Source: Cristatella mucedo
Lineage: Eukaryota; Bryozoa; Phylactolaemata; Cristatellidae
NCBI GenBank assembly: GCA_009760855.2
Contig: WPIO01000020.1
Span: forward strand, 2,264,001 to 2,328,000
DNA: 64,000 nucleotides
Direction: 5' to 3'
The notes below the pieces were generated by a model, which ran no database searches, was not told the DNA's origin, and saw only the letters and a program-made list of their open reading frames with translations. Position 1 is the stretch's first letter. Each line of letters begins with the position of its first letter. Positions 35,601 through 49,579 of this stretch are shown here, piece after piece. The translations under genes and the position numbers were made by a program.

Positions 35601-36156
35601 GAACACAGGTTTTGCTGTGGGCACTGAAAATTTCTTACATGGGTACTGGAAATTTTATTTTTGCATTACAATGCGGGCCTAAGCGTCCGCTGACCTAGTA
35701 ATAAGCCTAGCCTGCACGATAAGCCTGGCCTACTGTCGGACAAGAACTCGATACCGGGATCTGGGTCTTGAAGTGCTCCAATCCAATCTTCCGTCTCTTT
35801 TTGTTTTTGACCTAAGCATACGTGAGGCATTCTTTGAACTTTGACAGCACGAAGTTCCCGGGCTTTTCTTTCGGTCTCTGCCCGTTGCAGAGTTTGTCGT
35901 ATGTGACGTTTCTGTTAACTGTCGGCATTGTCGCACTGAGTGGCCTACTTTTTTGATTGTTTTTCTCGCCGTTGTTGGCGATAGGTACGCTAATATTTTG
36001 ATAGCTTTGCTCCTTTTTGTTCACTATTCATGGCTGTGAAAATTTGCCGGCCATCAGTGGCGGCGGAAACTACATTTCGTTTGTGTTCGGGGGGGGGGGC
36101 ATTGTCCGTATTTTAAAATAAATTTTAAAATACTGAAATATTTAAATGTTTTTCAT

Positions 36157-36589
36157 TCAACTGAAACAGTTGCCTTCTTCGATGCCTTCTCCAACTCCTG
36201 GCCCCCAAACATTGCTCCAGAATGTTCCAGCGCTCGTCAGAAAGCTGGCATTGATCCTAAATATCGCTCGGGCGGTCCTTTTTTTCCCTCCTGGCCTTTC
36301 CTTCCAGTGGGCAGCAATCTTATTCTCTTCGGTAAACGACGTGACAATCCTTGCCTTGCGAGTGTCAAAGAAATTGTGCTGCCGCACACGAGAACGATTT
36401 GCCACAATGTTTGCACTGAGCTCGATTGCATTCTAGGTCTCCAGCGTTGCAGATTCTTTTAAACTCCTGCTGCACGAGATGGTGGCTTGAGGGTCCACGC
36501 TCGAGGCACTGCAGCAGTAACTGTATTTTTTTTTTAGCTAAAAAATTGCCCGGGAAATCTGGAAGTATTTTAAAATATTTTAGTGTCAT
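36157..36589 (-). pseudogene. Possible zinc-finger (BED-like) transposase fragment
   Basis: Read on -, CNRAQCKHCGKSFSCAAAQF has the CxxC spacing of a zinc finger near the start of many hAT/BED proteins; the matching His/Cys pair is not clean. A second frame (36405-36157) continues with basic and aromatic residues (RIVTSFTEENKIAAHWKER). Short AT palindromes (GTATTTTAAAAT) occur on both sides at about 36108 and 36566. No catalytic core is seen. A weak call. Confidence 0.25.
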
Positions 36590-36659
36590 TTTAAATGAAT
36601 TAAAATCTTCGCACCACTAACCGCAGACAGCTCCCTGTGTAATTGCGGGCAGCTTCTGC

Positions 36660-36735
36660 TTATAAATAATGTTTATAATTCATGTAGAGCTCGCCAAGAG
36701 TACTTCAATCTCTATCCAGGCGCTACACATGAGCA
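36660..36735 (-). mobile_element. SINE-1 or LINE-A tail scrap
   Basis: TTATAATTCATGTAGAGCTC, AGTACTTCAATCTCTATCCA and GGCGCTACACATGAG follow the tail of SINE family 1 (compare 18490-18560). The head is absent. Confidence 0.5.
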
Positions 36736-37990
36736 ACATTGCTCAAGGCAACTAATTTGAACTATTTGATCGTCGAAGGCGAGCGAGCAACGCTTAACGC
36801 CAGGGCCAAACCAGGGTGGCATATCCATCATTCACCAGAGGCAGGCGAAGCACGATTTCCGGTAAGTCGCAGCCAACTCAGCCAACCGGCAGACAGGAAG
36901 CGCCGCAAGTGGCGGTGGCCGATTCGGGCGACAGTAAAGGGAGTCGTAGTGCAGAAACCGCAAGTTGCTAAGATGTCATCGGCACCATTTGAAAAAACCC
37001 TTCAATTCTTAGTCCTGTGAAGTAAGTTGTAGCATTTGTAGTTGAAGTTGAATTTATTGAAATTGAAAAATTAAAGTTGAATTATTGAAGTTGCAGCATT
37101 TCAATGCTTAATTTCAACTATGAGAGTGCGCGGCGGTGCAGGTAATTTGATAGTAGGCATACGTACAAAAGCATATTGGTAAATTTTATTTCCCTTTTTA
37201 CAATTACAATTGCTGTTCCCTCGTAGTAGTGCAATAAATATCTCATGAAGGACTCATTTTAAACGTGATCTCAGTTAGTGCGACGGACTAACCTACTCAC
37301 AGACTTAGCTTGTTATATTACTTTCACAATCCAAAATGTCTCATCGGACTTCTCGTCGTTCTTCGACTCAAGTCGCTTAGCCGTGCCTTTAACCAAGCTC
37401 AAATTCAGAGCAAGCCCTGTTTCAAAGTTGCTGTGCTCTCAAAGCCTGAAGCTCATTCCAGACTGATAGCAAGTACATAACACAATTTTTACCCTCAGTT
37501 AGTATTATTTCTTACTTGCTTATGCCTCAGAAATTCAGAAAATGGCTTCTATTCCTCACAAACTTTACTTCTGTGATCAGGATAGTGATTAACTTGAAAT
37601 TAATCATTTCCATTGAGAAAACTAACAAATTTGCGTCTTGTGGCTCGCATTTAGTCTGGACTAAAAAAATATTTTCCGGGGTCCAACAAAAACGACCATC
37701 CAAAAGGGTTCAGCAATGAGTACATATTTAATGTTTTTATGCTGCTGTACTGCAAATTGCTTTCTCTTAAGAAGCCTGCAAACACAATTCTCCACCAGGC
37801 TTTCATTATACAGTATTTGGTAACGACGTTCAAAGTCTAGAACATCCTGAGGAATGCACTCATCTTACTCCTCTGAGGAACTTTCAATATTCTCCTTGAA
37901 TTCGTCAAGATGAGCATCAATGATAGTTACACTCTGTTTCCCGTTTTGGCAAAGTCTTTTATGAGAGCCTGAATCTGCTAGTTTTCAGCC
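36736..37990. other. Unassigned, with a LINE-A scrap
   Basis: At about 37350-37480 (+), SSRLAVPLTKLKFRASPVSK and CSQSLKLIPD resemble the LINE C-terminal block. The rest, including the TTGAA-rich stretch at 37030-37110, is not assigned. Confidence 0.35.
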
Positions 37991-37993
37991 TTA

Positions 37994-38072
37994 TAATAAT
38001 AATACATTTGATAAAACGCCCTCAGAGAACGCAGTCTCTTTCTAGGCACTTTGCATTTGCTGCAAAGCACAT
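37994..38072 (-). mobile_element. LINE-A tail fragment
   Basis: AATAATAATACATTTGATAA, AACGCCCTCAGAGAACGCAG and TTTCTAGGCACTTTGCATTT in reverse orientation. Confidence 0.75.
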
Positions 38073-41000
38073 TGCGCCCAGAAAGCCGGGAACGACTGCA
38101 TCGAAACTGTTTCCAGTCGCTTTCTCCGTCCTATTCAGCTTCTATGCGAAATCGTCGCACTGCATGCACGCTCTTATTCTCCCTCTAAATGTTGCCTCTC
38201 ACTACGGAGAACTTGGTCCGCTTTAGCCAGTACCTATTGCGATAGTATGCATGTATTCCTGCTGTCCTATAAGCTTAGAGATTAACTCGATGAAACCACC
38301 TTAAAATAAGATTCAAATTCATAGTATCACTTCTGCTGCAGCCGAGCAACTTTTGCATGGTAGCGGCAGTTAAGCTATTGCGTGGGGCTTCGTGGGCTGA
38401 TCGTCTGCAGGTTCTATTTACGCTGACTAGACCCATCTCCTGTACTAATCCTCCAGCTAATAACGGCCCGATCTCAATTAAATGCTGCTCTTATGTCAAG
38501 AAGAATGTGTCGTTTTAAAACCGACGGTCGAGGTAGATCTGGCCAATGCGGGAGATCGTGCATGCCAGTCGTATTCTAAGCAAATTCACATTCACGTGGC
38601 CGCCGCGAATCGTTTGCTCGATCGCCCAGGCCGAGCGAGCGTTCGTCTCCTCGAGTGCTGACTGTATAGCTGAACAATCTTGTGCCTTCTTGACAGACTG
38701 TGCGGCTTCATGCATCCAATATGCCCCTCCAGTTCCTGCTGCTCGAGTCCTGCAACCTTACTGAAGTTGTCTTAGGTTTTCAAAGATGGTGCAATGCAAT
38801 AGTCCAGGCCTCAACATCGCTCTTTGGTCTGCATTAGTTGTTTACATTAGTCCCGCTAAGTTTTCGATATATCACTCGATAAAGGTGTTACCACCAATGC
38901 CATCGAATGGGCTATTGCTCAAACTCTACTTGATAGGATTGGATTGATTCTGAAGGTGTGCAAATTCTACCCAGTCCCTCTCCTTCCGTTTTTGTTGAAG
39001 ATCTACTCGTGTCTGACCGGGAATAGCCAACTAAAAATCCAGTTGACATTACTGCCGGTGCTGATTGGACAGTTGATATCATGGCCACTATATTGGTCTT
39101 TAAATCCAAGAAATATTCAGTCGTGCGTCCTTCTTTGCCACTTTGGAGCTGCGGTGGCTTCTGATAGGGATAGATAGCTGTCATGAAGGAATGCAGTCGC
39201 ATTACCACAAAACATGGCCGGCTCAGACAGTAGCAACCACGTGACCGAACACTGGTGAAACTAGCCTCGAATGAAGGCTAACGACTCGTGCAAGCAGCTC
39301 CATCACACCCAGCCTGCCATCGATAGTGGAGCACCGGTACCAATAGTACCTATAACTAAAATCATTATGACCACAGGCTTTGTGGCTTCATGCTCCTCAG
39401 CCCAAGAAGACGACCGTGCACGAGGAAACCGACGAAATCAGCAGTAGAACGAGCCAGAAAACAAGGTAATCGCCCACTCCGGCTGCACTTTTATGAGATC
39501 TAAGGCATGGGTGACTGCCACATCTGGCCCATACTAATCGCAACTGTGGAGCTGCTATTAATCTCAAGCAACTGTCATAACCGGGCTGATTAGCAAGACA
39601 GCATTTGATTACAAGGCGAAGTTCTTCCTTTGATCCACAAGGCCCACAGCTGCGGCTGAGCTTCCGAATACCGAGCTGTTGCACCTGCTCCAGCAATGTC
39701 ACGCCTCTCCTCTCAGGTCATAGACTAGCTGTCCAGTTCTTTCACCTAATTTCACTGCTGGTGGCAGCCGCTTTTGCCCTGCACGTCCTGCAACTGTAGA
39801 AATCACGCCCACAATTCCTGCACAACATCATGTCTTTGCTCCTGCTGCCGACTCAATCTCTCTATTTCTTCCAGTTTTTGCTACTTAACTTATTTCCGTG
39901 ATTGTCCTGATTCAGCCATGTTTTCCTTTTGTATTTGTTTCGTGAGACAGGTACAAAAAAGAAAAACCTGGGGTAGCATCAACTTACTTTCTGACCGAGA
40001 TACATTCCTGTACACACCAACTCAAGTTTCAGGGGACGTGATAGCAGGGGTTTTTAGGCTTGGCACATGTTTACCGCTAGAAGTTCAGCAGATCCATGTA
40101 GAGCCTATTCTGTGGCCGAAGCTTCATACAGAAAGGCGACTGCTTTACTGTTCAAAAGAATGCTTTCATTTTCCTCCTGGATGACTTATTTGAATGCAAT
40201 AGTCTCTCAGCAGTAGCGATAGTAGCAGTACTCGTTTTCCATCGAAAATCGCCAAAGCAATTCGTGGGCAAGTACAGGCGTGAAATAACGGCTGATCCCA
40301 CAGTTGGTCGTAGCAGCCTTGAAGGCTACCACAGAAACGGAAGGAAAAATGCCGTCCTGCTTTGTTGTCAGCCCATCCGTGTCGGACGTAACAAGCGGTG
40401 GCATCGCTTAAAACGGGCTATTTCTAAAGCCCTTCAGCAGACTAGCACGCAGCGGCAAGGCTGAGCACATTTTATAGCAACCGGCTACGAATTCTACAGC
40501 ATTGCAAGATTGTCAAGGAGCTGATGGCGACAGCCCATGCGTTCGAAACAGACACCCTAGGCTCCAAGACTCTAATGCAACAAAACCAGCACACCGTCAG
40601 CTTTGAATGGGATACTACTTTCGAGAAAGCAGGCGCGTATGACAAACCAACAGCTTGGTTACGGAAGATGCTCCGGATTTCTTTCAGCAAGCAGCCACTC
40701 TTTAGCAGTCTATCAAAAACTAGGTGCATGCCCCGTTGCAGCGACTTCAATCTCGTAGTTTTCTGCTGGAAAAAATTAACGGCAACTAGCGGCTCAGGCT
40801 CGTCTATCGATTTTCACTTTCGCGATATCTTACCGACCCGGAACTAAAGGGTGCCATCTTCGACTTACCCTACGGTCTCACGAACGCAGGCAGCCAGCCG
40901 TATGACAGCGGCTGGACAAAAAAGAAAAAGACATTTCCAGCTTCTCTGGTCCACCTGTGCTGGACAAGAATTACCGTAACAAAACAAAAAAAAGTCCGCA

Positions 41001-41285
41001 TGCTGCAACATCAGAGACCTACTGGTGCTGTGCCCAGGCAGCGCCGGTCGGCGGTTCGTGCCCACGTGCCTCCGACTCGCAGAGGCGCGAACGAGCGTTG
41101 GCAAAGGGAAATAAAGGCGGACACAGCCACGGGCACCGGGTCGCTGGCCGTCAGCCAGCCAGCCAGCCAGCTATCTCGGTCGGTCGAGACTTCCGCACCG
41201 TGTCTTAGTTCCAGCCCCTCCCCCGTCATCTCCAAGATGCCTTGAGTTGGTAGCAAGCGCATTGTCAGAGCCGCCGGTTTGCCTG
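38073..41285. other. Intergenic, 3' of the phosphatase gene
   Basis: No gene or repeat is recognised. Open frames up to 136 codons (39774-40184, 40524-40847 on +) lack known motifs and good splice boundaries. The 3' UTR of the phosphatase must lie in its right part; no AATAAA on - was found close to the stop. Confidence 0.35.
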
Positions 41286-44190
41286 TCAGTCGGCAAAGCA
41301 AAGAGAGCAGGTCTGGCCAGGCGGAGCCGTCATCGTCGGCACAGTCGTTGGCAGTGGCGTCGTAGGACCGCATGCGCCGCCGGCATCAGACGGCAAGGAA
41401 ATGACGTCAGGCAGCAGAGGAAATATGCCATTGCCGCCCGACTTCGGGGCTTGCTCGAAGTCCAGCAGCTGGCCCATGAAGTTGAAGTTGGGCGATATGT
41501 TTGGCTTTGCCCTCTTGACGAAGTCGTACGCCTCGTTCAGCGACATGCTCTGGCGCGCCATCAGGTAAGCGACCGTCACCGTCACAGAGCGTGACACGCC
41601 GGCCAAGCAGTGCACCAGCACGCCCAGGCCCTGGGCACGGCCCTCGTCTGAATAAGGTGAGAGCGCTGCGGTTTGCATGCGGCAATGGCGGCCGGCGCCA
41701 TTTCGAGCGCCAACGTCGCGATGCTTGCCACGCGACGCTTCGACAGCTGCCGTGCGCTCGCCAGCAGTCTAACAGGGCTGCGCAAATCGAGCGCGTCCAA
41801 TTTTTCTCTTGCAACTCCACTTGGCTCGGACGGGGGAAGGGGAAGGGGAAGGGGAAGGAACACGTCGGCAGCATCGCAGCACTCTGCGGCTCGCTGCCCA
41901 GCCAAGCGGCGGCGCCTCGACCTGCCCGACGTCCCCGGACGAGCAGCAGGCAGAGGCGGACACCACGTGCACGACGGCTGCAGGAGGCAACCCGCTCCGA
42001 TCTGCGCCCTCCTCCTCCTCCCCCCCAGCAAAGCAAGCCACTCTTCTCTGCTCGCTCGGGCAGGCCTGTGGGTCGAGATTGCGGCCTGCTGCCCAACGGT
42101 ACGACTGTGCGCTCGCAGAGGCACAAACGTGTGCGAGACGAGCATGCGCACAGAGAGCCGTGCAGCAAGCGTGCCAGCCGTCCAGCCATGCTGCAGCAAG
42201 CCCGAAGTTCCCTCTCCGCTTCGGTCACTGCCTCCTTTCTGTTCCCATTCGCGCTGCCAGGCAGGGAAGGAGAATCGAAGCGGGCCTCTCGCCTGGCTCA
42301 CGTGACGTGGCTGGCAGCAGGCTGACAGAACTGGGAGAGGGGCGCGCTTTTCCGGTGGATGTGGTTGGCCGACGGTCATCGCCGGTGGTCGACAGACCCA
42401 CTTGCTGCTGCTGCTGTCAGACTAGAGCCGAGCAGGTGGTGGCAGAAGCAGCAGCAGAGACAGAGGCAGCAAAGCAACCGCAGCAGCCCAAACCGGTTGC
42501 GGCCGGTAAGCGATGCTGCAGTGTCGGCACGGCCACCATAGAAGGTGAGCCAAGCCATTCGACCTTGAGCCGAGCAAACAGCAACGCTACCAACACACTT
42601 GGCCCTTGTGCCCAGAACCTCATGGCCTGTGCAAACAGGCCGACAAGGGGGCGGAACTGCCCGACAGCTGCGCTTCTCGTGCGTCACGAGCGCCGAGCGG
42701 GAGCCGTCTGTAACCGTCTGTAACGGGCCTTTTATCAAGAGTGTACAGCCCGGAGCTTGCCGATAAGCCATGGGGACATTTAAATGCCACTGCTAGCAGC
42801 CTTCTGCCAGGAGCACTGTCCACAGTAGCAGGCATTTCGAAGGCGCTCTCTGCCCATAGGATGGAAGGTGGCAGTATACTACTTACTGCCCACGATAAGA
42901 CTACAGCCCACACTACCATCGCAGCCCTTGCTGCTACGAAGGGAGCCTTGTGCCAGCGCTGGATGGTCGGAGTGCAGTTGGGGCGCCACAAAACCGATTG
43001 AGCAACACACAAGTGGCTGCGTGGCCTAGTGCTCCTTACCTAGCGCCCCTGCTAGGCATGATCTTCCTTGATCTCCGATCCCGACCATCCTCTACCTCAT
43101 TCCTCTTCTACGCGTTTCTTCCATAATGCATTCCCTCTATTGCTCTCTTTCCATCACCTCTCTATGTCTCCCTCTTTTTCTCTTTTCTGCCTCTGCCCAA
43201 TCTCTTTCTATTTTCTCTCTATTTATATACTTATTTATCTCCATTTATATATCTGTCTGCCTATCTATCTAATCTATCTGTTCTGAAGCTCTACGAAGCA
43301 GCTCAATCCACAGCTGAATCGCGGCACACATCTCTCCAGAACAAGAAAACTCAACGTGAGCAACATATGTGCACGTTTGCATACAGACAGAGAGGGGAAA
43401 ACATGTGAGCACACCGCTGATGTCACCCAGTACTCTCTTTGGACTCATACAAGCGTCTTCATTTCAAGCACACGACAACATTTCCCCTCTCACTCCACTT
43501 CTGCGCCTTTTCTTTCTCCCCTTCTATATCTCTCCCATCTCCTCTTGATCGCTCTGCCTCCATTACGAGGCAAGAAGTAAATAAGATGTCCACCAACACA
43601 TGCAGCCAACATGAGGTGGAAGGAAATTGTTAAGCAATGAATAACGTTGAACTACATTCTGATCCCCGTCCTCTTCTAATTTTATTCCTTAAGTGTCGCA
43701 TATTGACTATTGCAGCTCCCGATAGCAGACGACTCCAGTGGCTCATCGGCACATGCAGCAGACAATGTCTCACGCACTACTTCACGTCAGCCGGTTACAA
43801 TAAAAAACTAACTTCCAAAGTGATTGGAAAAACACACCTTAAATAGACTCAAGCCAGGTCACAGCTAGCGAGTGAAAAAGAGAAAGACACCACAGCACAG
43901 TACAGGCGATGCGAAAGTTGCAAACACGCAGTTATCAGAACCTCGTGCAGGTATGCGCATGCTTGTGTACGCACGTGTATGCAAGACCACAAGCGTGTAG
44001 CCATGTGATGTCATCTCGTGTGGAAAAACCCACTCCAACTTGCATGGAAGCAGCAGCAGCAATGCGGACAATGTACCGAGGAAGAGCAGAATGATCAGCA
44101 GCGTGAGTGAATGCAGTGCAATTCGACAGTGGCAGCAGCAACGACATGTGAATTGAAAAGGTAACAGCGACCAAGCGAGAGAGAGAGGGC

Positions 44191-44269
<79 letters not shown>

Positions 44270-45717
44270 CAGGAAGGGAGATTGGCAATCGTTAGACCGA
44301 TTCTTAAAAAGCCTGGATTAGATAGAGGTCCTTACAAACTAAACCCCAGTTTCCCTTCTCCCTTTTTTGTTAAAAATTCTTGACAAAATTGTTGCTAAGC
44401 AGCTGTAGCACATATTGAAAAGAATGAAATGTCAGAAAAATTTCAAACGGGGTTCAAGAGGCAGCACTCCACTGAAACTGCTCTCCTCCGTGTTAACAAT
44501 GACATCCTATGCAGCAACGATGACGGGAATGTCACTGCCCTAGCTCTTCTAGATCTATCAGCTGCCTTCGACACCATTGATCACGGTGTCCTACTTGAAC
44601 GATTGAGAACAACGATCAGTTTGGCAGACGAGGCACTGGCATGGTTTAAATCGTACTTGTCTGATCGTCTTCAATCCGTGTCGTGTGGGGGTCAGGTCTC
44701 ACCCACGAGATCGGTCATTTGTGGGTCCGTCAAGGGTCTGTCCTCGGTCCCTTGCTGTTCTCCATTTATATTCAACCACTGGGAAAAGTGATTAAGGCCC
44801 ATGGAATAAGATACAACTTTTATGCTGACGATACTCAGCTGTATTTCATTCAAACCATCGGAATCTGCTGCAGCAACTGATAAACTGAATGCTTGCCTTG
44901 CCGACATTCGATCCTTGATGTCGGAAAACTTCTTGAAACTAAATGACGATAAAACCGAACTGCTGCTCATAGGACACCCTAAGCATGTGGCTGGATTAAA
45001 AGGCTTTGCTCTTCTAATAGGCGATGCTGTTGTACTACCATCCCCACGTGCTAGAAATTTAGGTGTCGTTTTCGGCAACTGTTAAAGTTTTTAAATGCTT
45101 CATTCAGAAGACTGCTTCTACAGCTGGCCATCACGCCCCATCCCTAAGATTAGGAGCTGCCTTCCACGGTGGCTTGCAAAAAAATTAACTAGCTCATTAG
45201 TTCTGTCTCGGCTTGATTATTGTAATTCCTTTTTGGCTGGGCTACCAAAAAAGAAACTAGGTCACTGCAAATGGCCATGAATATGGCTGCAAGGCTAGTT
45301 TGCAAATCCCAGAGGTCTGACCACGTGTCTCCTTTGCTAAAAGAACTAGGATGGCTGCCGGTTGATCTACTGGTACAGAACAAAGTTCTTACAAAAGATT
45401 CCTTTCCAGCGGTCCTGAGCTGTTACTTTCATGCTACTCACTACCTCAACTGCTCTCCTGACTTTGCTATGCTTCCCACATTCTCTTTGTTACGAGAGGC
45501 GAAGTCTATTTACTACCAAATGCATACCGAAAGCTGCTTAGGCTGTGACTGTGCTAAACAAAACTCGCATGCGCAACACCCACAAAGTCTTTGTGGAATT
45601 ACAGACGGAGATACATTAAATTACATTAGGGAGACAAGGAGAGAGAGAGCAAGAGAGCAGCAGAGAGTGAGAGCAAGAGAGCAGCAGAGAGTGAGTGAGA
45701 AAGAGGGACACAGAGAT

Positions 45718-45791
<74 letters not shown>

Positions 45792-48700
45792 AGAGAGAGA
45801 TAAAGAGAGAGCTGCGGCAGCCCAGGCGGCAGCCGTCGTCGTCGTGCCGACCAACGGCTCAGGCCGAGCAAAGCAGTGGGCGGGGCCTTCGTTTGCAGCT
45901 CGACTTTGGCTACCATGATTTCGTCTCCAGCAGCCGAACAAACATCGATCCGGCACAAAGAAAAACCGACGTCCAGTGGCAGTCGCAGCCACAGCGCAGC
46001 TACCAGGGAATCTAATGCCAGGATCTCCTGCTCCCAAACAAGCAGATCGGTCGGGCCTGCAGTGACGCCCGGAGCTACCCCCTCTCCGAATTCAGTACTT
46101 TGGTCAGGCAGCAGAGCCTCGAGAGCCAGGCACACGGCTGTTCTGAATAACAAGGGGCGGAGCCAAGTAAAGCCGAAGGGGCAACAGCAGCTAAGAACCT
46201 TATTAGGCAAGCGCATCAAAAAGTGTGATGCAACATAGCGCCCTACCTTCGACGCGACAACACGCGAGTCAGTGAGGCCTCTGCAGCTGGCCCCCTGCAG
46301 TAGTCATATGCGCGGAGCAGGTAAAGGCATCCTGGGGAGCAAACACTGCGGCCGACGAAGAGACAAATCAATCGGCTACAGTGGGAGGCCAAGATTCCTC
46401 AGGATGTCTGGATACATGACAACTCGATAGGGCAATCGGCCGCACCAGTAGTGGTTGGTGAGAAAAGCAGCGGCATATTCGTGCTGGCTCGTTGAACACC
46501 ATATAGTAGTATGGCACTGCATACGCACAGGCAAGGGCATGAGCTGTGTCGGCGGCATCGAACTGCACTGCTGCAGGGGCCTAGCGGCACCTCGATGCTT
46601 CGCCATCGATATCAAAGGAGGCCAATTGGCGAAACTGTGTGAAAACGGTTGACTACATACAGGCTTTACTCTCTGTCTGTCTGCCTGCATGTCTCTCGCT
46701 ATCTCTGTCTGTCTGTCTGTCTGTCTCAGACCATTCGGTGCCTTGCCAATTGCACGACCAGTGAGACACACCTGAATGCATGATACAAGCCATGAGCAAA
46801 AAACAAATTAATGTCTCACTCTTAAGCTTTCTCAGGATGTAAACTCCCATGTTTTCGATGACCATTCTTATCGCATGCTGAGATGAAATATCACGTAAAG
46901 TGAACTGTGGCAGCAACGCCTTGTCAGCAAGGCTTCAAGTCCCGAGAGTCGGCGGGCTTGCATCTTTTGAGGTTAGAAACCCACCCGCTCCTCACACCAT
47001 TTGCTGTCAGCACGACTTGCCCCCTTGTGTGCTTGTGCGGGCTGACATTGCACATCGTTTCACAATTCGATTGATATGCTTCCTCTCCAGCTCGCGTAAA
47101 GTGCAACGAGGGCTTAGTTCTGCTGTGGCACTAATAAATGTCTTACTATTGTTACTACTATCCATATATGGTATGGCATAGAGCACGAAGCCGACACAAT
47201 CCTTTAAACGAAGGCAGTTGGCATTTCCTTTCGGTGCTCGACTTTTTTTTTTTTAGAGCTAGCTCTTGGCATCCAATTGCCGTAAGTACGTGGGCACATA
47301 TGACCGTGACTGCACCAAGCCACCACGAGCAAGCAACAGCTACGTTGTAGTTTTCCAAGCTCAAGAAGCTCCCGGTGCACATCCGATGGACAACAGCCAC
47401 CATCTCACGAAGCACGGTCAAGTGAGAAGCATAGCTGAACTGGGTCGGACGAGGATGCAATAATAATAATAATAGTAATAACAATAATGACCAGAGAAGA
47501 CACAGCAGTGATGCATGGCAGGTAAAGGAATTTCAGAATCAGCAGGAGAAGAAACAAGTACAGTACCGCTACCGAAGAATTGGGGAGGTGTGCACCTTCA
47601 GGCTACGACTTTCAGCACATCTGTTGCCAAGGATCTCGAAATGAACGAAAAAGATCGTTAATCGGCTGTCCTCGCAGGCAGCAGGGGTAGCTAATGCGGT
47701 GCAGATACCGATGAATGGATTCACACCAGCCTGGACACTAAAAAGTACGAGTGAGAACTGTTTGGCTTCTATCCAGGGCTGGACATGAAGGCTATTGCAG
47801 TTCATTCAGCAAAGGAGTCACGCAAGGAGAGGACAGTTTCTTGAATTAAAAGACAAAGCTAGAATGTCATATTTTTAACTGACAGTACAAGCCTGATGAA
47901 ATATATTTTCGAAAGCCCTGCTAGAAGAAAGTAGCAGTGGTCCCGTGCTGAGATAGCCAGGGAGCTAGTTGAGATCTCGGCCAGCCACCGAGGAAGCAAG
48001 TTCACCAATTTGACCGATTCAGACTTAAGTCAGTCTTCGTGCACACAAGGACTCTTTCCAGTTTCCATACTTCGGCTCGGGGCCGGGTCGACGGCAAACC
48101 ATAATGGCAGCAACGGGACAAATCTCCAAATCTGTCTACTCGTTGCACAGTATTTCTGAATGGTAACTTTTGGACGGCGAGCTGTTACCAGCGAAGCAAG
48201 TGAGTGACATGCTGCACAGAGTGCGAATGTGAAAAAACCTGCAAGCCAGGCTCCTACTCAAGGCTTCACATCTTTTCACGGGCTCCTATAAGAAGCTCAG
48301 CTCAGCAATAGTTAGTTCGGATTGCGCCCACACTCTGCATATAGGGGTTGTTCTTGATTTCAATACCAGCTTGCCATCCCAGCTTTCGGCCTTCGAGAAG
48401 AGAATAAACGCTGCTGCGTAAAAGTTGTCCCTCTGCTGCAACTTGCGTATTCAGAAGGGCACATATATTGCACACATACCAGTGCAAGAACACAGTGTGC
48501 ACGCAACTTATAGGCGTCTGCTAGGTCTCCACGACAAATAGCAGCAAGCAGACATGTCAGGAGCATAAGCTACCTGAAGTGAGGTATAGTGTACTTGGGT
48601 AAACTAAAGGTATACGTTAACAAGGCATTACAAGCTAGGAATAAAGGAGGCATTGCAGCACTCAAGCTAGCCTAGAAACCATACAACTCAAAAGACAGTT

Positions 48701-48966
48701 GCTTTGGAAACTGACAACTCATCACCAACGACGTACCTCTCTCTTCAGGTGGTAGCGAGGACCTTAGCAGCAGCCGAATGCAAGGCACCCGGCGTCGGGA
48801 GCGTAGCCTTAATTGTGGCAAGGGATGGGGGGGGGGCTAAACCTCGGTTCTTTCGAGGGTTGTGGCATATGGTCAAGGCCTTCTCTTCTAAAATCTGTTC
48901 TTTTCCCCTCCTCGGGAAGGCATTTCTTGGGAACAGAAAAAAGCAAGAGACGTTACCTGAAGTGTT

Positions 48967-49036
<70 letters not shown>

Positions 49037-49345
49037 TGAGAGAGAGAGCCAAACCTTGACAGCAAGAAATCTGGAACACAAGAGAACAAAAGGCATCGAA
49101 TATTTGTAGAACCATCGAAGACAACGATGGGAAAAGCCAATAATAGGAAGGTACTCAGCATTGCACTGACAAAGCCCAGCCAAGCACGATTTTCTTTAAA
49201 CTCAACAGCTAATACTTTTTTCCTCCCACGACGATTTAGAAAGCTATATTAAGAAAGAACTGTAACATTTCCAATCATGAGTGTGGGCTCACAAGCTGTG
49301 AATTTTCACTTGCACAAGATAGCAGAGCATGTATATATTAATGTA

Positions 49346-49418
<73 letters not shown>

Positions 49419-49482
49419 CACACATACATATAAACTGTATATATACATTCACACACACCCCCCACACACAGGCATTCATGCG

Positions 49483-49579
<97 letters not shown>

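Noticed and set aside
41407-42723. Overlapping frames of 210-304 codons on both strands
   Set aside because: GC-rich intron sequence lacking stops in several frames at once; Arg/Ala/Pro composition, no domains. Only the piece 41286-41647 is a real exon.
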